The position numbers were made by a program, and so were the translations under genes. Shown piece by piece: positions 1 through 5,713 of a DNA stretch of 7,555 nt; within the stretch, counting starts at the first letter, position 1; each line of letters opens with the position of its first letter. The stretch spans positions 1 through 7,555 of the forward strand of contig JAQTVP010000074.1 in the NCBI GenBank assembly GCA_028707015.1, given 5' to 3'. This stretch comes from Dehalococcoidales bacterium. Lineage in GTDB: Bacteria; Chloroflexota; Dehalococcoidia; Dehalococcoidales; JAQTVP01. The notes beneath the pieces are model-generated. The model saw only the letters and a program-made list of their open reading frames with translations. It was not told where the DNA came from and did no database searches.

Positions 1-2
1 AT

Positions 3-650
3 AAGGAACAAGGCTTCAAACCACTTGGGTGGATATATTCGCTGAGAAATCTGCTCTCCCAAAGCTTGGCTAAAATATTACCAGAACCACAAGCATCACT
101 GGCGCAAGGCATCGTTTTAGGTATTCGAGATAATATTCCGTCATCGGTCAATACTGATTTTTCCAGATCTGGAACTAGCCATCTGTTAGCTATCTCCGGT
201 TTTCATCTCGCTATTATCACTGGTATTTTACTGACTATTGGCATCTGGCTTTTTGGCAAAAGACACTATCTATACATATGGTTGGCATTAGGTATAATCT
301 GGCTTTATGCCCTGCTTAGCGGCATGCACCCGCCAGTAGTCAGGGGAGCCATCATGGCCAGTTTGTTTCTTACTGCTGAATTTTTAGGCAGGCAGCGCAG
401 CACCATCACCCTTCTAGCCTTTGCCGCTGCTGTAATGATAGGTATCAGTCCCCGTATTATCTGGGATGTATCTTTCCAGATGAGTTTTACGGCAATGCTG
501 GGATTAATTTTTATTTTCCCTCATCTTCAATACTTTGGCAGAAGATTTACTGAAGCCACTTTAGGTGAAAAAAAATTAACCGTATCCATAGCTAATTTTA
601 GTATTGATAACTTTAGGGGCAATTATAGCTGTCTGGCCAATTGTGATTAA
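3..650 (+). CDS. comEC: ComEC/Rec2 competence channel, N-terminal part (5' end off window, 3' end frameshifted)
   Basis: ComEC is the inner-membrane channel that carries single-stranded DNA into the cytoplasm during natural transformation. The reading frame is open from base 3, so the true start and the family's usual N-terminal OB-fold region lie outside the window; the TTG at 66 is internal, because the residues before it (ending SLRNLLSQSLAKILPEP) fit the family. The Competence domain is clear: PEPQASLAQGIVLGIR, then SGTSHLLAISGFHLAIITG, then SGMHPPVVRGAIMAS, with several hydrophobic helices. After about base 605 the frame degenerates (FRGNYSCLANCD) and stops at 648-650. The family sequence resumes in another frame (TLGAIIAVWPIV), so this is one gene broken by a frameshift and not a short protein. 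Identification is secure. Whether the break is real or a sequencing or assembly error cannot be decided from the window. Confidence 0.9.
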   Translation, partial: KEQGFKPLGWIYSLRNLLSQSLAKILPEPQASLAQGIVLGIRDNIPSSVNTDFSRSGTSHLLAISGFHLAIITGILLTIGIWLFGKRHYLYIWLALGIIWLYALLSGMHPPVVRGAIMASLFLTAEFLGRQRSTITLLAFAAAVMIGISPRIIWDVSFQMSFTAMLGLIFIFPHLQYFGRRFTEATLGEKKLTVSIANFSIDNFRGNYSCLANCD

Positions 651-1875
651 TTACTTTCATATAATTTCCTTTACTGCTCCTTTTACTACCCTTTTTGCCC
701 TACCGGCACTACCAGTCATTATTTTTGCCGGAGCTTTAGCCGGAGGATTGGGACTTATTGCCCTACCTGTCGCTCAAATTATCGCCTGGCTAGTTTGGCT
801 GTCTTTGTCATATATTTTACTGATTGTTAATATATTTGCCTCTATACCTTTATCTTTTCTGAATATATATGCTATACCCAAAAGCATTATATGGATTTAT
901 TATTTATTGCTGGCCATAATCCTCTGGCTTAATAGCCATCGCCGTCAGGCATCTACCTTAACCAGTAAAATCCTATCCTCCGTAAAACCAAATATAAATC
1001 AAAGCACAAAGTTTTTTTCCATTTTACCCAGCAAATGGATTTTTACCCCATTGCTGGCAGTATCTATCTTAGTATCATTTTCTGCTGTTACAATGCCCGA
1101 TAATAATCTACACGTTAGTATACTCAATGTTGGTAATGGTGATGCCATTCTTATTCAAAAAGGAAATCGGCAGATATTGATCGATGGTGGACCCAGCCCA
1201 CAGGCAATAGCTTTGGAATTAGGTAAAAAATTACCATTCTGGGATAGAACTGTTGATCTCATTATATTAACTCATCCTGAATCTGATCACATTACCGGCC
1301 TTATAGAAGTTCTTAACCGATATAATGTAAAACAGGTACTCTATCCTGATTTAGATTTTAACTCCGATCTATATAATGAATGGCTGAGATTAATTGAAGA
1401 GAAGAAGATTAAATGTTCATTAGCACAATCTGGACAACAGATTAATTTAGATAAAGCAATAATAAAGATAATCAACCCTCAAATACCACATTTAAGTAAA
1501 ACTCAGTCCGATGTTAACAATAATGCTGCAGTATTGAGAATAACTATCGGGAAGATAAGCTTCCTGCTCACTGCCGATATAATGTGGGAAACAGAATATA
1601 ATCTTATTGCTGATGGCAGTAATTTAACCAGCACGGTACTAAAGGTTGCCCATCACGGCTCGGATACATCTACTACTGAAGAGTTCCTAGCGGCAGTAAA
1701 TCCACAGATAGCCGTAATATCAGTAGGAACTGATAACAAATTTAACCACCCGAAACCAGAGGTAATAAAAAGACTTGAGGATAAGCTAGGTCCAGAAAAT
1801 ATTTACCGATCAGATAAACAAAGTACTATAGAATTCATCACTGACGGGGAAAAATTATGGTTAAAAACTAAGTAA
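604..1875 (+). CDS. comEC: ComEC/Rec2 competence channel, C-terminal part with metallo-beta-lactamase domain
   Basis: This is the continuation of comEC in a second frame. Fragment residues 1-110 are a helical membrane region (TLGAIIAVWPIV, then a TTLFALPALPVII segment) that completes the Competence domain. After one further helix near residues 147-163 comes a metallo-beta-lactamase-like domain from about 168: LNVGNGDAILI, LIDGG, HPESDH (224-229, the HxxxDH metal motif), LLTAD, KVAHHGS and a late FNHP. This C-terminal domain of ComEC proteins is thought to act as a nuclease that degrades the non-transported strand. The frame opens at 592, after a stop at 589-591. The TTG at 604 has no Shine-Dalgarno sequence before it, so independent initiation is doubtful and the fragment is best read as part of one broken gene. 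The two parts plus the missing N-terminus would give a normal ComEC length. Its stop lies 8 nt from the convergent nucleotidyltransferase gene. Confidence 0.88.
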   Translation: MITLGAIIAVWPIVINYFHIISFTAPFTTLFALPALPVIIFAGALAGGLGLIALPVAQIIAWLVWLSLSYILLIVNIFASIPLSFLNIYAIPKSIIWIYYLLLAIILWLNSHRRQASTLTSKILSSVKPNINQSTKFFSILPSKWIFTPLLAVSILVSFSAVTMPDNNLHVSILNVGNGDAILIQKGNRQILIDGGPSPQAIALELGKKLPFWDRTVDLIILTHPESDHITGLIEVLNRYNVKQVLYPDLDFNSDLYNEWLRLIEEKKIKCSLAQSGQQINLDKAIIKIINPQIPHLSKTQSDVNNNAAVLRITIGKISFLLTADIMWETEYNLIADGSNLTSTVLKVAHHGSDTSTTEEFLAAVNPQIAVISVGTDNKFNHPKPEVIKRLEDKLGPENIYRSDKQSTIEFITDGEKLWLKTK

Positions 1876-1883
1876 TAACAATT

Positions 1884-2399
1884 TTATATATAAGGATTTT
1901 TTAATACAATACCAAAATAGCGGTTTAGTATCCTCATATCATGTCTATCTTTATCATCTGGTTGATAGCCGTAATGGCATTCTGCCTGTACTTCAGCAGT
2001 AAGGCATTTTACTTTCTGCCCACCAACTTCTCCAAAACCAATAAAACCATGGGGAGGATACCTATATGTTCTGCCGTCCTGCAATTTCTGTATTCCTCCA
2101 CCTTCATTATCAAAAGTAACTGTATGGAAATCTATTCTTCTGTTTTTTGTATCTGTCATTACTAATCTTGTCGGCAATTCATCCTCAGTGACCTTAAAAC
2201 ATTTGCTACTCAAACTCTGTTTTATTATCGGTATTTGGTTAATATTAACAACAACATCAAGATCTTCATGCTCGCGAGTTTGCTTTTTAAACAAAGCATC
2301 AACAGCCCAGCCTCCATCTAACCACACTTCCACATCCGTTTTTTTTAATATAGTGATAATTTCATTTACACTCAGAGCAGTCATTATTCCGTTTTGCAT
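1884..2399 (-). CDS. Lincosamide/aminoglycoside nucleotidyltransferase-like protein (LnuA/AadB-type fold)
   Basis: This 171-residue protein matches the small antibiotic nucleotidyltransferase family, whose members (LnuA, ANT(2'')) transfer AMP from ATP to a drug hydroxyl. Visible signatures are VWLDGGWAVDAL (residues 25-36, nucleotide-binding GGW), TREHEDLDVVV (41-51) with the metal-binding Asp pair at about 46 and 48, a third acidic residue in RRIDFHTV (Asp90), and a C-terminal HYGYQPDDKDRHDMRIL block (142-157). Length fits LnuA at about 160 residues. The first ATG has no good ribosome site. The ATG at codon 6 (MTALSVNEII) has a weak GGA just before it and may be the true start. The key catalytic residues are all present, so the gene looks intact. 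The substrate is unknown: many chromosomal members of this family have never been shown to confer resistance, so a resistance role is only a possibility. Confidence 0.8.
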   Translation of the reverse strand: MQNGIMTALSVNEIITILKKTDVEVWLDGGWAVDALFKKQTREHEDLDVVVNINQIPIIKQSLSSKCFKVTEDELPTRLVMTDTKNRRIDFHTVTFDNEGGGIQKLQDGRTYRYPPHGFIGFGEVGGQKVKCLTAEVQAECHYGYQPDDKDRHDMRILNRYFGIVLKNPYI

Positions 2400-2487
2400 A
2401 ATAGTTCTATCTTACAAATTTTCATATCCAACGTATTTGGTAATTTGAAAATTAATTCTACTATGGAATTATCTCAACCATAAAATA

Positions 2488-2781
2488 TTAAAGCATGGTT
2501 GCTTGTGGTAAAAGCCTCTTCATAACTTCTTCTTGATTTAAATCATCAATAACAACGACTTTATTCCTTGAGGTATGCCCTTTAATGATGTTGATATTAC
2601 TTTTTGGTGTTCCCAGTAGTTTACTAAGATAAGCTATTAATTCTTTATTAGCTTTACCTTTTGCCGGTGGCGCTGCTACATTTATCCCCAGTATCTCATC
2701 TGTAAAATCTTTTATTCCATTTTTGCTGGCATTGGGATGCACACGCAGTGATAGTTTAGTTTCATTTTTTGAAATAGACAT
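2488..2781 (-). CDS. DUF167 / YggU family protein (UPF0235)
   Basis: A 97-residue cytosolic protein of the widespread DUF167 (YggU, UPF0235) family, which has solved structures but no established biochemical role. Signatures are LRVHPNASKNGI (residues 12-23), the central GINVAAPPAKGKANKELIAYLSKLLG block (about 32-57) that defines the family, and IIKGHTSRNKVVVID (64-78). Length is typical (about 95-100). The ATG at 2781 is chosen because the family motif begins soon after it; the ribosome site is weak, an AGG about 10 nt upstream. It lies 15 nt downstream of the small membrane protein gene on the same strand, so the two are probably co-transcribed. In many bacteria this gene neighbours yggT, a small membrane protein of the cell-division and osmotic-stress region. 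The partner here is also a small membrane protein but does not obviously look like YggT. Confidence 0.9.
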   Translation of the reverse strand: MSISKNETKLSLRVHPNASKNGIKDFTDEILGINVAAPPAKGKANKELIAYLSKLLGTPKSNINIIKGHTSRNKVVVIDDLNQEEVMKRLLPQATML

Positions 2782-2796
2782 AACTTATCAGCCTAA

Positions 2797-2982
2797 CTAG
2801 TCATAGTCCGTATTACAACTTACAGCAAAAGCAATGGTAACTAAAAGTGACAACGCACTCAGTACCATCCAAAACATCCAGGAAAGTTCAGCATACTCCG
2901 GTATTACTGCGGTTGCAGTCAGAATACCCATAATCGCACATAATCCACCAATGGTACCAAAAGTCCAAGCCAATATGGCCAT
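2797..2982 (-). CDS. Small two-helix membrane protein, unknown function
   Basis: A 61-residue protein that I do not recognise by family. It has two hydrophobic helices, roughly residues 3-25 (AILAWTFGTIGGLCAIMGIL) and 33-53 (WMFWMVLSALSLLVTIAF), joined by a short acidic linker (IPEYAEL), and ends in a short polar tail (SCNTDYD). I chose the ATG at 2982 over the upstream in-frame TTG at 2988 because a near-perfect AGGAGGT lies at 2998-2992. That gives about 9 nt spacing to the ATG but only 3 nt to the TTG. The strong ribosome site, a candidate promoter upstream and the tight spacing to the DUF167 gene argue for a real gene, and the overlapping plus-strand open frame at 2834-3028 is its shadow. 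A role is not inferable; a membrane partner or accessory of the DUF167 protein is speculation. Confidence 0.72.
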   Translation of the reverse strand: MAILAWTFGTIGGLCAIMGILTATAVIPEYAELSWMFWMVLSALSLLVTIAFAVSCNTDYD

Positions 2983-2991
2983 AATCAAAAT

Positions 2992-2998
2992 ACCTCCT
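2992..2998 (-). promoter_or_regulatory. Strong ribosome binding site deciding the small membrane protein start
   Basis: On the minus strand the bases read AGGAGGT, almost the full anti-Shine-Dalgarno complement and the best ribosome site in the window. Spacing of 9 nt to the ATG at 2982 is near optimal, while the TTG at 2988 is only 3 nt away. This sets the start codon and supports the gene being translated well. Confidence 0.75.
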
Positions 2999-3032
2999 TC
3001 TTATCGGAAAAGTAATTTCAGCAGTTAATTGC

Positions 3033-3061
3033 TTCATTTTATCTTACAGTTCCTATATAAT
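3033..3061 (+). promoter_or_regulatory. Candidate promoter for the radical SAM/pncC operon
   Basis: A perfect TATAAT -10 hexamer at 3056-3061 has a poor -35 (TTCATT, 3033-3038) at 17 nt spacing. The predicted start is near 3068, giving a leader of about 57 nt to the ATG at 3125. The -35 is weak, so activity may need an activator, or the match may be fortuitous in AT-rich DNA. It overlaps the divergent minus-strand candidate. Confidence 0.33.
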
Positions 3062-3065
3062 TCAA
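3036..3065 (-). promoter_or_regulatory. Candidate sigma70-type promoter for the small membrane protein/DUF167 pair
   Basis: On the minus strand, TTGAAT (3065-3060) and TAAAAT (3041-3036) are separated by 18 nt. This would start transcription near 3029 and leave a leader of about 45 nt to the ATG at 2982. The match is decent but the region is very AT-rich, so chance matches are likely. Its -35 box overlaps the plus-strand TATAAT at 3056-3061. Confidence 0.4.
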
Positions 3066-3124
3066 TTAACATTAAATAATAATAGTAAGCATGGTAGATA
3101 ATTTATTTTTTATCACGAGTAAGA

Positions 3125-4258
3125 ATGCATTCTTTTGAGCTAGGACCAATCAGGCCACCAAGTGAGGCATACTCCTTACTTATCAGGGCAACCAGAAACT
3201 GTTCCTGGAACCGCTGTAAGTTCTGCCATACTTATAAAGGGAAGAAATTTCAGCTCAGGCCTGTTGAAGATATAAAAGAAGATATAAGAATAGCCAAGGC
3301 TATACATAACGAGATAAAGGAGCTTTCCTGGAAATCCGGTTATGATGGCAGAATTAGGGAGACAGCAACTATGATGCTGAATAATCCACCCAGTGAAGCT
3401 TACTATAATGTAGCCATGTGGCTGTATTATGGTGGTGAAAGCGCCTTCTTACAGGATGCTAATAGTCTAATCATGAAGACTAATGAGCTAACCGATACAA
3501 TTAAATTTCTTAAAGAAAGTTTCCCCGATATAAAAAGAATAACCAGTTATGCCCGATCCAAGACAGCCGCTAAAAAGAGCCCGGATGAGCTAACCGAGTT
3601 ATGCAGTTCAGGACTTACCCGACTTCATATTGGATTAGAATCAGGCTATGACCCTCTGCTAAACTATATGGATAAGGGAGTCACTGCTGCCGAACAAATA
3701 ACCGGAGGCAGAAAGGTGGTAGAATCAGGCATATCACTTTGCGAATATGTTATTTTAGGCTTGGGCGGAGAAGATAAATGGCGAGAACACGCTATCCAAA
3801 CCGCCATGGTACTGAATGAAATAGATCCGGCTTTTATCAGAGTTAGAACATTAACCGTTAACCACGGGATGTCCCTATACGATGAAATAGAAAATAATAA
3901 TTTTGTTCGAGCGACAGATGATAAAATTGTAAAAGAAGAAAAACTATTTATTTCTCACCTTAATTGTCACTCAACGTATGTGAGCGATCATATTACCAAT
4001 TTGCTGCAAGAAGTAGAAGGAATATTGCCCCAAGATAAGGAAAAAATGCTGGCTATTATAGATAAATTTCAAACATTACCTGCTGAAGAAAAGATTAATT
4101 TTAGAATTGGCAGAAGAACTGGTGTATATAATCAATTAGATGACCTTAATGATTCAGGGAAACGGCAAGTAGTTAAACAACTAAAGCATAGACTTGGCCT
4201 CAATGGTGAACAACCAGATGAGAAAAGGATTTCCCGCATAATGGAGAGATTTATATAG
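3125..4258 (+). CDS. Radical SAM protein of unknown substrate (CX4CX2C cluster motif)
   Basis: A 377-residue radical SAM enzyme. The [4Fe-4S]-binding cysteines are in RNCSWNRCKFC (Cys26, Cys31, Cys34). The spacing is CX4CX2C, not the common CX3CX2C. Other radical SAM landmarks follow: GGE at 103-105 (SAM amino-group binding), an ITSYARSK strand-like segment near 138-146, GLESG at 170-174, and ILGLGG near 210-215. An insertion of about 50 residues (about 50-98, helical) separates the cysteines from GGE. The C-terminal 100 residues are charged and helical with no extra cysteine cluster visible. There is no B12-binding N-terminal domain. It resembles proteins annotated only as 'radical SAM protein' (COG1032-like, distantly HemN-like), so no substrate can be named. 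The stop lies 3 nt before the pncC-like ATG, indicating one operon. The ribosome site is weak (GAGTAAGA directly before the ATG). Confidence 0.85.
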   Translation: MHSFELGPIRPPSEAYSLLIRATRNCSWNRCKFCHTYKGKKFQLRPVEDIKEDIRIAKAIHNEIKELSWKSGYDGRIRETATMMLNNPPSEAYYNVAMWLYYGGESAFLQDANSLIMKTNELTDTIKFLKESFPDIKRITSYARSKTAAKKSPDELTELCSSGLTRLHIGLESGYDPLLNYMDKGVTAAEQITGGRKVVESGISLCEYVILGLGGEDKWREHAIQTAMVLNEIDPAFIRVRTLTVNHGMSLYDEIENNNFVRATDDKIVKEEKLFISHLNCHSTYVSDHITNLLQEVEGILPQDKEKMLAIIDKFQTLPAEEKINFRIGRRTGVYNQLDDLNDSGKRQVVKQLKHRLGLNGEQPDEKRISRIMERFI

Positions 4259-4261
4259 ATT

Positions 4262-4738
4262 ATGGCTAGCTTAGAACAAGAGATAGGCAATTTACTTCGA
4301 CAGAAAAGATTAACTCTCGGTATAGTAGAATCAGCTACCGGAGGATTAATATCCCACCGGATGACAAATATACCCGGTATTTCTAATTGCTATAACGGGG
4401 CAATTACAGCCTACAGTAATGAGGTCAAGATCAAAGTAGTCGGAGTTAGCAAGGAAAGTATTAATAAATACGGTGCTGTTAGCTCCCAAGTAGCAGAAGA
4501 AATGGCAGAGGGCGGCAGAAAACTACTTGCCGCAGACATATGCTTATCTGATACCGGAATTGCCGGACCTAGCGGCGACACAACAGAAAAACCGGTAGGA
4601 TTATTCTTTATTGGCCTATCATATCATACTTTAACCTATAGCCAGGAACATCATTTTACAAAAGATCGTGAACAAAACAAACAACTGGCTGCAGAAACAG
4701 CTTTAAACTGGCTGAGGACATATTTATTAGAACTATAA
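4262..4738 (+). CDS. pncC: CinA C-terminal domain protein, nicotinamide-nucleotide amidohydrolase (PncC type)
   Basis: A 158-residue stand-alone CinA C-terminal domain. Characterised members (PncC/YgaD) deamidate nicotinamide mononucleotide to nicotinate mononucleotide, feeding NMN left over from NAD-dependent DNA ligase back into NAD synthesis in the cytoplasm. Signatures are IVESATGGLIS (residues 21-31, with the conserved Ser24), GAITAYSNEVKIKVVGV (46-62, conserved Tyr51 and Lys56), YGAVSSQVAEEMA (70-82) and DTGIAGPSGDTTEKPVG (97-113). The last loop usually reads GPGGGTPEKPVG, so it is slightly divergent (Ser, Asp and Thr replace Gly, Gly and Pro). Length is the usual single-domain size; the N-terminal MoCF-like domain of full CinA is absent. 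It starts 3 nt after the radical SAM stop; a GGAGAG at 4243-4248 inside that gene is a somewhat distant ribosome site, so translational coupling is likely. Family assignment is firm; the exact substrate is by homology. Confidence 0.88.
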   Translation: MASLEQEIGNLLRQKRLTLGIVESATGGLISHRMTNIPGISNCYNGAITAYSNEVKIKVVGVSKESINKYGAVSSQVAEEMAEGGRKLLAADICLSDTGIAGPSGDTTEKPVGLFFIGLSYHTLTYSQEHHFTKDREQNKQLAAETALNWLRTYLLEL

Positions 4739-4798
4739 AAATTAAATTCGCCTCTGCAACTATTATAATTTTTGATTCCCAAATTATTAAGATCCATA

Positions 4799-4813
4799 AT
4801 AGATAATATCTAT
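4799..4813. repeat. 15-bp AT-rich palindrome upstream of rph
   Basis: ATAGATA-A-TATCTAT is a perfect 7+1+7 inverted repeat in the 190-nt spacer between pncC and rph, about 50 nt upstream of the rph promoter. The one-base centre rules out a stable hairpin, so if functional it would be a dimeric protein-binding site. In DNA this AT-rich such palindromes arise by chance, so confidence in function is low. Confidence 0.25.
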
Positions 4814-4864
4814 AGAATAACAGTTTAAAAAGAATTACATAATCGGCTAATAATATTGAACCTA

Positions 4865-4893
4865 TTGTTAACATTGGATATCACTGTTATACT
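4865..4893 (+). promoter_or_regulatory. Extended -10 promoter for rph
   Basis: TTGTTA (4865-4870) and TATACT (4888-4893) are separated by exactly 17 nt, and the -10 is preceded by TGT, giving an extended -10 (TGTTATACT). Transcription would start near 4900, about 29 nt before the rph ATG. This is the best promoter match in the window and sits at the expected place for a gene that follows a gap of 190 nt. The rest of that gap, apart from the palindrome at 4799-4813, shows only AT-rich sequence and no gene. Confidence 0.55.
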
Positions 4894-4916
4894 CTGGACA
4901 ATATATCAATAATGAG

Positions 4917-4922
4917 AAAGGA
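4917..4922 (+). promoter_or_regulatory. Ribosome binding site of rph
   Basis: AAAGGA lies 6 nt before the ATG at 4929. This supports that start, which also gives the family-typical N-terminus MKRADGR. Confidence 0.6.
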
Positions 4923-4928
4923 CTTCAA

Positions 4929-5657
4929 ATGAAAAGAGCAGACGGACGCAAATGGGATGAATTGCGCCCCATCAAAATAATTCCTAAATACTTAAATTTC
5001 GCCGAGGGTTCAGCGCTAATACAATTGGGAAATACTCGCGTACTATGTTCAGTCAGCATGGAAGAGAGGGTCCCGGGTTTTCTCAGAGGACAAGGCAGTG
5101 GCTGGATTACCGCTGAATATGCTATGTTGCCGCGGTCTACAGTTACCCGTACCCCCCGTGTTTCATCGACAGGCAGAGTCAATGGAAGAAACCAGGAAAT
5201 CCAGCGTCTTATCGGACGCTCGCTTAGAGCAGTAACTGACCTTAATGCATTGGGAGAGAGAACTTTAATCATAGATTGTGATGTAATACAAGCAGATGGC
5301 GGCACCAGAACCGCTGCTATTACTGGTGCTTATGTAGCCCTGCACCAGGCACTGGAAAATCTGGCGAATATGGGCATAATATCATCCATACCTCTGAAAA
5401 ATGCAGTAGCCGCTACTAGTGCTGGCATTGTCCACAACTATCAGCTATTAGATCTGTGTTATGATGAAGATTATAATGCTGATGTTGATTTTAACGTGGT
5501 GATGACCAGTACCGGTGAATTTATTGAGATTCAAGGGACAGCTGAAGTCAAACCGTTTAGTAAAGAAAATATTGATTCATTACTTACCCTTACCGAAAAA
5601 GGTATCAACCAGTTATTTCAGATTCAAAATGACGCTTTAGGCTCCTTAAGAATGTAA
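4929..5657 (+). CDS. rph: Ribonuclease PH
   Basis: RNase PH is a phosphate-dependent 3'-5' exoribonuclease that trims the 3' ends of tRNA precursors, releasing nucleoside diphosphates; it works as a hexameric ring in the cytoplasm. The 242-residue length matches the family (about 240). Signatures in order: RADGR (3-7), NTRVLCSVSMEERVP (35-49), GSGWITAEYAMLPRST (57-71), GRNQEIQRLIGRSLRAV (86-102), IDCDVIQADGGTRTAAITGAY (115-135) with the phosphate-binding GGTR at 124-127, and DYNADVDFNVVM (181-192) carrying the metal-binding acidic residues. The C-terminal TSTGEFIEIQGTAE block is intact. The gene ends in tandem stops TAA TAG (5655-5660). The rdgB/ham1 pyrophosphatase gene that often follows rph is not here; an MFS gene starts 56 nt on, possibly co-transcribed. 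Identification is secure. Confidence 0.96.
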   Translation: MKRADGRKWDELRPIKIIPKYLNFAEGSALIQLGNTRVLCSVSMEERVPGFLRGQGSGWITAEYAMLPRSTVTRTPRVSSTGRVNGRNQEIQRLIGRSLRAVTDLNALGERTLIIDCDVIQADGGTRTAAITGAYVALHQALENLANMGIISSIPLKNAVAATSAGIVHNYQLLDLCYDEDYNADVDFNVVMTSTGEFIEIQGTAEVKPFSKENIDSLLTLTEKGINQLFQIQNDALGSLRM

Positions 5658-5713
5658 TAGGTTTCCAAATGCCCTTTCTTCCGCTCTTCCGGATAATGCA
5701 ATAAAATAATCTG

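Noticed and set aside
568..575. A8 run in comEC as the site of the frameshift
   Set aside because: The downstream frame has stops at 577-579 and 589-591, so a shift at the A run could not produce the continuous ComEC sequence.
1941..2448. Two plus-strand open frames (1941-2165, 2188-2448) over the nucleotidyltransferase gene
   Set aside because: They are antisense shadows of a gene with clear family motifs; their translations are Ser/Cys/Phe-rich with no domain.
2400..2487. Promoter for the nucleotidyltransferase gene
   Set aside because: Several partial hexamers exist on the minus strand (for example TTGGAT and TAGAAC 16 nt apart), but they lie almost at the start codon or have poor matches; nothing convincing.
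2834..3028. Plus-strand open frame of 64 codons opposite the small membrane protein
   Set aside because: The minus-strand frame has an AGGAGGT ribosome site and two clean membrane helices. The plus frame has no ribosome site and a random-looking product.
4737..4773. Possible terminator after pncC (AAAAATTA ... TAATTTTT with a T5 tail)
   Set aside because: The stem is eight A-T pairs around a 21-nt loop, too weak to call a terminator in DNA this AT-rich.
4656..4874. Minus-strand 72-codon frame across the pncC end and the spacer
   Set aside because: It is AT-rich, low-complexity hydrophobic sequence with no ribosome site, and it overlaps the end of pncC.
4925..5305. Minus-strand 126-codon frame inside rph
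   Set aside because: It is the antisense shadow of a highly conserved gene.
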